Assembly (NCBI GenBank): GCA_018064445.1
Contig: JAGHVE010000004.1
Coordinates: 1 to 35,221 of the forward strand
Origin: Candidatus Cacconaster equifaecalis
GTDB taxonomy: Bacteria; Bacteroidota; Bacteroidia; Bacteroidales; UBA932
Length of the DNA: 35,221 bases
Reading direction: 5' to 3'
Shown here: one piece after another, positions 28,558-35,221 of the stretch
Layout of the letters: each line of letters begins with the position of its first letter
Position numbering within the stretch: position 1 is the stretch's first letter
Position numbers and translations under genes: made by a program
The notes under the pieces: generated by a model
Told to the model about the DNA's origin: nothing
What the model saw: only the letters and a program-made list of their open reading frames with translations
The model's database searches: none

Positions 28558-29552
28558 TTGCCCTTTCTGTTGTCTGCCAGCCACATTTTCGGGGTCATAT
28601 CCATAATCTGGGCGAAATTGCGGTAGAAAGACTGGAGATGCGAATATCCGCTGCGGACGGCTATGTCCTTTATGTTTGTGCCGTCTCTTTCCTCTTTCAT
28701 CAGTTCCAGGGCATACTCTATCCTGCGGTGATTGATGAAATCAGAGAAGTTCTGGCCGTAGCGGCCGTGGATGCTGTTTGAAAGATAGGTCCTGTTTGTA
28801 TTGAGTCTTTCCGCCATTGAAGCAAGGGAGATGGTCGGATCCAGGAACATTTTTTCCTCCAGGATACGGCTGATAATCCCGTTGTCAGGTTCGTTTTCCG
28901 CCTTTTCCTGCCTTGGCTGGGGCTTGGGTACGGCAGGCGTGGGTTTCGGCATCTCCACGGGAATTTCCGGCAGGGTGTCAAGCTTGTACACGTTCCATCC
29001 CAGAAGGCACTGCATTGCGGTCACGAACAGGGAGAGGGACACGGCAACGGGCGGTGTCTTCAAAATCCGGTAGGGCAGGAAAGCCAGCACTTCCAGTACC
29101 ACGATGGTGGCGATGAGGTAGAGGAGAATCTGGGTAAGCCGGTCCGCCGAGTCATTCTCCGTATCGAAGAATTCGGCGACGGCCTTGTTGTAGCGGGATA
29201 CCCCGACCACGGCCCAGATGGAAAAAGTCATCATCTGCAGGCACAGGAATATATTGGTCGCTACCGGGATTTTCAGCGCGGCGAGAGCCAGTGACGGCAG
29301 GAAAATCAGCCAGTCCCACTTGGGGATGTCGCTGCGGAGCGTCACCTCCCTTATTGCGAGGAAAAACAGTGGATAGATGAAAAGAACGGCCATATTCCTG
29401 TCCACTATTGAGAATATTGCCATAACCATCCCCGCCACCATAAGCAGCTGGGATTTCCTGATGCCTTTCTTGAAAAAAATCGCCACGGCCCAGAAAAGGA
29501 TCACAACGGCGGGCAGAATCTGCAGGATGAGGTATAGTGTCTTTGACTCCAT
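28554..29552 (-). CDS. Membrane-anchored AraC-family transcriptional regulator
   Basis: N-terminal multi-TM region, Pro-rich linker, C-terminal AraC HTH (SLASMAERLNTNRTYLSNSIHGRYGQNFSDFINHRRIEYALELM...IKDIAVRSGYSHLQSFYRNFAQIMDMTPKMWLADNR). Confidence 0.92.
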   Translation of the reverse strand: MESKTLYLILQILPAVVILFWAVAIFFKKGIRKSQLLMVAGMVMAIFSIVDRNMAVLFIYPLFFLAIREVTLRSDIPKWDWLIFLPSLALAALKIPVATNIFLCLQMMTFSIWAVVGVSRYNKAVAEFFDTENDSADRLTQILLYLIATIVVLEVLAFLPYRILKTPPVAVSLSLFVTAMQCLLGWNVYKLDTLPEIPVEMPKPTPAVPKPQPRQEKAENEPDNGIISRILEEKMFLDPTISLASMAERLNTNRTYLSNSIHGRYGQNFSDFINHRRIEYALELMKEERDGTNIKDIAVRSGYSHLQSFYRNFAQIMDMTPKMWLADNRKGK

Positions 29553-29571
29553 AGCGCAAAAATACCTTTTT

Positions 29572-29609
29572 TATTCTCAAATTCACAAAATCTATTCTCA
29601 AATTCACAA
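29572..29609. repeat. Two exact 17-bp direct repeats TATTCTCAAATTCACAA, 21-bp period
   Basis: 29572-29588 and 29593-29609, separated by 4 bp (AATC); between divergent genes. Confidence 0.9.
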
Positions 29610-29613
29610 TCCG

Positions 29614-29646
29614 TTTGGAATTGAGATGAAACCTGTCATATCTTTG
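29614..29646 (+). promoter_or_regulatory. Candidate Bacteroidetes promoter for the 29699 operon
   Basis: TTTG at 29614-29617, 21-bp spacer, TATCTTTG (TAnnTTTG) at 29639-29646; start codon at 29699. Confidence 0.6.
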
Positions 29647-29698
29647 CGACAGCAAGCGCAAAAAAAGCTGAAAGAAACAGTTTTAAAAGATATTAATT

Positions 29699-30634
29699 AT
29701 GTACGTAAAAAATCAAAACTTCGCAATCTATCTGATTCTCGCAGTGGTCGTGGGATTCGGATTGAGTTTCCTTTTCGGCGGTCTTTCCGTCCGGTCTGAC
29801 CTTTTGGGCGGAGATGTCTCCAAGGCAAACAGGTACTACAATCAGAAGGAGGATCCTTCCTTCACGGTGATAGAGGAAAGGCTCAGGAATGACGGTGAGT
29901 TCCTCGACAGGACAAAAGGAGCGATGGGTTTCCTCCAGAGCCGTATGACGGTCCTGTCCGAACTGACGGAAAAGACAATCGAGGCCTGTGCCGGAATTCC
30001 GGAGTTCCAGCCGCTGATGGCTGAACTTCAGTCGATGAACGCCAAGGCATTCAACACGGCCAAGGCTCTCTCCAACGCCAACGATGGCCTTGACAAGATG
30101 GTGGCAGGCAGGTATGCTCCCGAATACGAACTTTATTCCAATCAGGCATACATCGGCTTCAGCAAGGTCGAGAGCCAGATGGACCTCGGTGAAAAGTTCT
30201 GCAGGATTGCAACCTCCTTCCTTGAAGGCAAGGATGAAGGACAGTATCAGCAGATTGCGCAGCTTCTGTCGGTTTGGGAAGTATATTGCATAGAGAATTC
30301 CCAGATGGTTGCGGATTGGCATAGCCCCGACATAGATTCGAGAGATACCGTACTGCATGAACAGATGCAGGAAGGGAATCGCCATAAAATCAACATCCCG
30401 GGTCCAGGTCCTAGAACGGGGGGAGGATCTGGCAAGCTCAGCAACAGAGTTTTGGATGAATACATCAACGGGATTTCAACCGGCGTCAGGAACAATATCG
30501 ATTGGGCAGGCTTGGGCGGAATCACTCTTGTGGATGCTTTTCCAACTATTAATGTTTACCCGGGTATGACGGGTTTCCCCAATGCAAGTCAGGTTGAAAG
30601 TCAGACTCTCAAAGTAATAATAGAAGACATTTAG
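29699..30634 (+). CDS. Uncharacterised single-TM anchored protein, paralog A
   Basis: 311 aa; MYVKNQNFAIYLILAVVVGFGLSFLFGGLSV anchor, helical region, paralogous to ORF 33675-34571; no family recognised. Confidence 0.85.
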   Translation: MYVKNQNFAIYLILAVVVGFGLSFLFGGLSVRSDLLGGDVSKANRYYNQKEDPSFTVIEERLRNDGEFLDRTKGAMGFLQSRMTVLSELTEKTIEACAGIPEFQPLMAELQSMNAKAFNTAKALSNANDGLDKMVAGRYAPEYELYSNQAYIGFSKVESQMDLGEKFCRIATSFLEGKDEGQYQQIAQLLSVWEVYCIENSQMVADWHSPDIDSRDTVLHEQMQEGNRHKINIPGPGPRTGGGSGKLSNRVLDEYINGISTGVRNNIDWAGLGGITLVDAFPTINVYPGMTGFPNASQVESQTLKVIIEDI

Positions 30635-30635
30635 G

Positions 30636-33600
30636 ATGAGGGGCATCCTGTCGGAAAGACTGAAAGTTATGATAATCTGTGGGCTGTGCGCGATGTTTGC
30701 GCCGGCCCGCAGTTTCGTCGTTCCCGCCCAGACCGTGTATCAATACAAGACGGATGATGCCACCATCTGTTTCTTCGACAAGAACCAGTCTCAGTACATT
30801 CCTCATCTTATGAGGAAATATGAGTTGGGAAAAGAACTGCACCGTCAGATATGGGACACGATTCCTTCCCAGTCCCCTTTTATGATGCTGACGGACTGGC
30901 AGGATGACGGAAATGCGGGAGTCGGGGTACTGCCGCACACCACAATTCAGGTGAATCTCGCCCCGATGAATATGGCCTATTTCGTATCGCCTTCCAATGA
31001 ACGGTTTGACCATCTCTTCAAGCACGAGTACACCCACGTGGTGATGGCGGACAAGACGAATGACCGGGATATGGGATGGCGGCGATTCACCGGCAACAAG
31101 GTGGTGCCGAATTCAAAATATCCTCTCAGCGCCCTGTGGAGTTACCTTGATGCTCCAAGATGGTATGCCCCCAGATGGTATCACGAGGGCATCGCCTGCT
31201 TTATGGAGACCTGGCTCGGAGACGGGGTGGGGAGGTCTCTCGGAGGCTATGACGAAACCTATTTCCGTACACACATCAAGGAGGGGGAGGAACTTTATTC
31301 GGTGGTCGGCCTGGAAACGGAGGGCACGACGTCCGATTTCCAGCAGGGTGCGACCTCTTACCTTTACGGAACAAGGTTCGTCAACTATCTGGCATACGTC
31401 TATGGCTATGAGAAGTTGATTGATTTCTACAACAGGACGCAGGACAGCCGCACGTTCTATGCAAAACAGTTCGAAAAGGTGTATGGCAAGTCCCTCCGCA
31501 CCGTGTGGAAGGAGTGGGAGGATTTCGAGAAAGAGTATCAGCGGCAGAATCTTGAGAAGCTGGCGGAGTACCCCCTGACGGAGTGCAGGCAGATGGTCGG
31601 GAAGAATCTCGGCGCCACATCACCGATTATCTACGATGAGGAGGCGGGGGAGGCTTTCGCCGCAGTCTACTTCCCTGGAAGCCCCGCGCAGGTTGTCAGA
31701 TTCCCTTTGGACACTGCATCCGGTACTCTGGGCAAGATGAAGAAGCTGGCGGAGATCGACGGTGTCCAGGCCTATCAGACTGCGTACATCGCTTACGACA
31801 GGCGCGGGCGCAGGCTCATCTGGACGGACAGGAATTCAAAGATGCGCGGACTTGTGGTGTATGACCTCAAGCGGGGCAGGGTGGAGAAGAGGCTGAAATA
31901 CCAGCGTGTGTACGACATCTGCTATGACAATGCGGGCGACTGTATGTATGGTATCATCAGCAATCAGGGCATCTGCCACCTCGTCAGATATGATTCCGCA
32001 CTTGAGGAGAGAGAACTCATCTACAGTTTCCCTTTCGGAGTGAGCGTGAGCGACTTGGACGTATCTCACGACGGAGAGAAGATAGTGATGTCCGTCCTTG
32101 GCAAGAAGGGGGAACATTCGCTGATAATGTTCAGGCGGTCTGACATCGAGAACTCCAATTACGAATATCAGACTCTTTATTCTTTGGAAGACTCCAACCT
32201 GAGCCAGTTCCGCTTCAGTCACGATGACAGCAGACTGGTCGGATTCAGTTACTACACCGGTGTCCCCAACATCTGGACGCTTGATCTGGAATCCTGCAAG
32301 TTCGACCTGCTTTCCAACGTCCAGACCGGCCTGTTCGCACCGTATCTTGCCTCGAACGGCAGTGTCTATGCGCTTGAGTATGGTTCTGACGGGATGACTC
32401 CGGTCCGGTTCGAATACAAGGTGCTTGAAGATGCCAACAGTGTGGAATTCCTGGGACAGAAGGCTTTTGAGACCAATCCCGGCCTTGCCGAACTCTCAAC
32501 TCTGAAGAAGCCTGTGGAGGAAATAGGTTTCGGTGAGGTCTATGATTCGGTGAAGGTATATAAACCGTTCAGGGAAATCAGGTTCCAGGGGGCCTATCCG
32601 GATATCAGCGGGTTCACGGACAAGGAGGGGTGGAACAAGATGACACCGGTTCTCGGCTATCATTTCGCGTTCTACGACCCGCTGTCCCTTTTTTCCGTCA
32701 ATCTGTTCGTGGGGGCTTCTCCGTGGAGTCACAACGACTGGAAGAACAAGTTTCACGCGAGCGCCGAGATAAAATACTGGCAGTGGACTCTCAACGCGGC
32801 CTGGAACCCGACCAGTTTCTATGATCTGTTCGGCCCCAGACGCTCCTCCAGGAAAGGCTATCACGTCGCTCTTGGATATGATTCCAAGCACACGATGCAA
32901 TATCCCTTCACCTGGGACTGGGGTGCCTCAATCGCGCATTATGGAGATATGGATGCGTTGCCTCTCTATCAGGAGATTACAACCGACGTTCACTCTTTCC
33001 AGACAGCGGATGTCTATATAAAGGGCGGCAAGGTACGCGGCTCCATCGGGTCGGTTGCGGCCGAAAAGGGATACCGTTTCTCAGCCGAAGGCTATACCTA
33101 TCTGGCGGACGGGAAATTCTTCCCTTCCCTGGAAGTGTCGGGAGATGCCGGATTCCTGCTGCCCGTCGGCAGACATAATTCATTCTGGTTCAAGGGTTCT
33201 GCCGGCCAGTCGTTCGGGGACCGCGGCTCTGCCTTCGGGAACACCTATTTCGGCGGTTTCCGCAACAACTTCGTGGACAACGGTGAGGTGAACAGGTACC
33301 GGACCGTCAATGCAATGCCTGGTGCGAATATCGACCAAATCGGTGCCCACTGCTATCTGAAAGCGACCGGGGAAATCAATTTCTGCCCCATCCGGTTCAA
33401 CAATTTCGGAGCCTTGCAGTGCTATCCCAACTACATTCAGTTCTGTCTGTTCGGACACGACCTGGCAACGGACCTGTGGGGTGACGGCAGGGAATTCAAG
33501 GCAAATTATGTCAGTGCAGGAGCCCAGATGAACATTCAGATGGTCTTCTTCACCCATATGAAGACCACTCTTTCCTTCGGGTATGCCAGAGTCTGGGGCG

Positions 33601-33647
33601 GCGGTCTCAACCAGGGTGATTTTATGTTCTCCCTGAAGTTGCTGTGA
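30636..33647 (+). CDS. Large predicted outer-membrane protein with HExxH metalloprotease-like domain, TolB/PD40-like propeller and C-terminal beta-barrel
   Basis: 1003 aa; HEYTHVV and downstream WYHEGIACFMETW; propeller-like repeats (e.g. DVSHDGEKIVMSVLGKKGEHSL, RFSHDDSRLVGFSYYTGVPNIWTLD); C-terminal alternating beta segments ending FMFSLKLL. Confidence 0.8.
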   Translation: MRGILSERLKVMIICGLCAMFAPARSFVVPAQTVYQYKTDDATICFFDKNQSQYIPHLMRKYELGKELHRQIWDTIPSQSPFMMLTDWQDDGNAGVGVLPHTTIQVNLAPMNMAYFVSPSNERFDHLFKHEYTHVVMADKTNDRDMGWRRFTGNKVVPNSKYPLSALWSYLDAPRWYAPRWYHEGIACFMETWLGDGVGRSLGGYDETYFRTHIKEGEELYSVVGLETEGTTSDFQQGATSYLYGTRFVNYLAYVYGYEKLIDFYNRTQDSRTFYAKQFEKVYGKSLRTVWKEWEDFEKEYQRQNLEKLAEYPLTECRQMVGKNLGATSPIIYDEEAGEAFAAVYFPGSPAQVVRFPLDTASGTLGKMKKLAEIDGVQAYQTAYIAYDRRGRRLIWTDRNSKMRGLVVYDLKRGRVEKRLKYQRVYDICYDNAGDCMYGIISNQGICHLVRYDSALEERELIYSFPFGVSVSDLDVSHDGEKIVMSVLGKKGEHSLIMFRRSDIENSNYEYQTLYSLEDSNLSQFRFSHDDSRLVGFSYYTGVPNIWTLDLESCKFDLLSNVQTGLFAPYLASNGSVYALEYGSDGMTPVRFEYKVLEDANSVEFLGQKAFETNPGLAELSTLKKPVEEIGFGEVYDSVKVYKPFREIRFQGAYPDISGFTDKEGWNKMTPVLGYHFAFYDPLSLFSVNLFVGASPWSHNDWKNKFHASAEIKYWQWTLNAAWNPTSFYDLFGPRRSSRKGYHVALGYDSKHTMQYPFTWDWGASIAHYGDMDALPLYQEITTDVHSFQTADVYIKGGKVRGSIGSVAAEKGYRFSAEGYTYLADGKFFPSLEVSGDAGFLLPVGRHNSFWFKGSAGQSFGDRGSAFGNTYFGGFRNNFVDNGEVNRYRTVNAMPGANIDQIGAHCYLKATGEINFCPIRFNNFGALQCYPNYIQFCLFGHDLATDLWGDGREFKANYVSAGAQMNIQMVFFTHMKTTLSFGYARVWGGGLNQGDFMFSLKLL

Positions 33648-33674
33648 CGGTTTCAATTTTAAAAAATATCGGTT

Positions 33675-34571
33675 ATGTATGTAAAAAATCAAAACTTCGC
33701 AATTTATCTTATTCTCGCAGTGGTAGTGGGATTCGGATTGAGTTTCCTTTTCGGTGGTCTTTCCGTCCAGTCTGATTTTGCCGGCGGAGACATCTCCAAG
33801 GCCTCGCGCTATTCCGCCCAGAAGGAGGATCCCGCACTTAGCGTAATAGAGGACAGGCTCAGGAATGACGAGGAGTTTTTCAACAGCACGAAAGGTGCGA
33901 TGGACCTCCTTCAGAACCGTATGACGGCTCTGTCCGAACTGACGGAAAAGACAATGGAGGTATGTTCCGGAATTCCTGAATTCCAGCCGATGATGACGGA
34001 ACTTAAGTCTATGAATGCCAAGGCGTTCAACACCTCTCTGGCTCTTACCAATGCCAATGCGGGTCTTGAGAGGATGGCGGCGGGAAAACTCGCCCCCGAT
34101 TATGAACTCTATTCCAACCAGGCATATATCGGCTTCAGCAAGGTTGCGAGTCAGATGGACCTCGGCAAGAGAGTGTATGACGTTTCATCCGCATATCTCG
34201 CCGGCAAGAGGGGCGACCAGTACAAACCTCTTGCGGACATTGCCGTGGTATGGTCAGTCTATTGTGCTCAGGATGCCTATATGAACGGCTCCAACAAGGA
34301 CATCGAGTATTGGAAGAACAAATATTCCGAACTTGACGGTGTCGGCGGTTCCGAGATTCGGGCGCAACTTGAAAAGGCGCTTGCCCAGGCCTCCAAGGCA
34401 CAACTGAAGGCCGGAATACAGGACAATTTCGAGAATCTCCTTCAGGACGCGCAGGTCTTGAATAAAGTTATGCTTCTGGGCGGTGGAACTGCGATTATTT
34501 TCAACGGTTCGGTTCTGGAAGCCGCATTCCCGGGATTGACTGACTTGGGAGAAAGGCTTCCCATAGAATAG
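33675..34571 (+). CDS. Uncharacterised single-TM anchored protein, paralog B
   Basis: 298 aa; first ~200 aa strongly similar to ORF 29699-30634 with near-identical first 31 residues; C-terminal ~100 aa unrelated. Confidence 0.85.
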   Translation: MYVKNQNFAIYLILAVVVGFGLSFLFGGLSVQSDFAGGDISKASRYSAQKEDPALSVIEDRLRNDEEFFNSTKGAMDLLQNRMTALSELTEKTMEVCSGIPEFQPMMTELKSMNAKAFNTSLALTNANAGLERMAAGKLAPDYELYSNQAYIGFSKVASQMDLGKRVYDVSSAYLAGKRGDQYKPLADIAVVWSVYCAQDAYMNGSNKDIEYWKNKYSELDGVGGSEIRAQLEKALAQASKAQLKAGIQDNFENLLQDAQVLNKVMLLGGGTAIIFNGSVLEAAFPGLTDLGERLPIE

Positions 34572-34705
34572 AATTGTAGCAGAGCGACGCGTCAAGGCAA
34601 ACTGATGAAAGTCCGTCAGGGTGATTGGCATCCTGTCACAGTTTCCCGGCGGCCCCTATGCGGACGAAACGTGATTGCTTAAACAGCGAAACGATGTTGG
34701 TTTGG

Positions 34706-34790
34706 TTCCGTGCGTGAAATGCCGTAATTCGCGCACGGGAATGCCAAAATTGAAGGTTCCGTGCATGGAATCAGCCTTCTGACGCACGAG
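34706..34790. repeat. Two tandem related hairpin-forming units
   Basis: GGTTCCGTGC(G/A)TG at 34704 and 34755; unit 1 CCGTGCGTGAA (34708-34718) pairs with TTCGCGCACGG (34728-34738) with one G.U; unit 2 CGTGC/GCACG (34760-34764/34784-34788) with inner TCAG-CCTT-CTGA. Confidence 0.6.
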
Positions 34791-34863
34791 AAACACACAT
34801 CGGAATGAAATGATAAAGCGTACGTTCCTGATTAATCCTTCTGCGTGGGTAAGCGGCTCCTCT

Positions 34864-35143
34864 TTACTCACCGAAGACCTTCACACCGTCAACGTAGGTT
34901 GCGACCACCTGGGCGTCCGAAACATTTTCAATCGGGGCATTGAGGAAGTCCACGTCGCAGATTGAAAGATTGGCAATCATTCCGCTCTTGAGCTGGCCCA
35001 GCCGATTCTCCTCTTTGAGCTGCCAGGCGACATTGACCGTCACAGCCTCCGTCGGATTTTGTATACTGGGATCGTCGTCATAAGGTTCAGGAAGCCAGGC
35101 AAAGGAGCGCGGCAGCAAGAACGGATAAAATTGATTTCCTCAT
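34864..35143 (-). pseudogene. Remnant of a secreted YtcJ-like amidohydrolase (signal peptide plus C-terminal tail only)
   Basis: ATG 35143 encodes MRKSILSVLAAALLCLAS then TGA (35087-35089); an overlapping different frame gives NPTEAVTVNVAWQLKEENRLGQLKSGMIANLSICDVDFLNAPIENVSDAQVVATYVDGVKVFGE, similar to the C-terminus of YtcJ-type amidohydrolases. Confidence 0.65.
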
Positions 35144-35152
35144 TGTCGTCGG

Positions 35153-35221
35153 TTATTTGAACACTTTCTTAAGATCTACGGTATATACATTCGACAGGTC
35201 GTTTCTGAGAGCGAAGATAAG
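35153..35221 (-). CDS. C-terminal end of an unidentified protein entering from the right edge
   Basis: Open frame from the window edge: LIFALRNDLSNVYTVDLKKVFK-stop (TAA at 35153-35155). Confidence 0.35.
   Translation of the reverse strand, partial: LIFALRNDLSNVYTVDLKKVFK

Noticed and set aside
34656-34871. 71-aa minus-strand ORF (MSKEEPLTHAEGLIRNV...)
   Set aside because: Covers the hairpin units, has no signal peptide, TM or domain features, and is better explained as chance reading through a structured intergenic region.
1-35221. CRISPR arrays, tRNA, rRNA or insertion-sequence transposases
   Set aside because: None seen: no regularly spaced repeat array, no recognisable tRNA/rRNA sequence and no transposase-like ORF.

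Overview
The window looks like chromosomal DNA from a Bacteroidales-type bacterium, judged from protein families, the Bacteroidetes-type -7 motif TAnnTTTG, and the scarcity of Shine-Dalgarno sequences; this was not tested by any search. From about 1 to 24.3 kb all genes are on the + strand and mostly housekeeping: a partial NupG-type MFS transporter, alaS, an unusual single ORF joining an LptF/LptG-type permease to methionyl-tRNA formyltransferase, queG, two tandem M23 peptidases, a MerR regulator, a C4 zinc-ribbon protein, dnaB, a DUF3108 protein, rseC, a full rnfBCDGEA set, and the aspartate-to-meso-DAP genes dapB-dapA-ddh-lysC-asd. An NfeD-like/flotillin/XRE trio follows, behind an AT-rich promoter made of nested palindromes. 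The accessory part lies at about 24.3-34.6 kb. A minus-strand cluster encodes a membrane-anchored AraC regulator, a PrsW-type intramembrane protease, an RsbW-like ATPase, an orphan NMT1/THI5-like solute-binding protein and a dCache-HAMP-SpoIIE phosphatase. It is divergent from a + strand trio in which two paralogous single-TM proteins of unknown function flank a roughly 1000-aa protein with an HEYTH metalloprotease-like motif, a propeller-like region and a probable outer-membrane barrel. The divergent intergenic region carries two exact 17-bp direct repeats with 21-bp periodicity just upstream of a + strand promoter, resembling an AraC-type operator. The right end contains tandem hairpins and what looks like an internally deleted YtcJ-like amidohydrolase. 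This divergent locus is my best candidate for an undescribed system. No rRNA, tRNA or CRISPR array was recognised.
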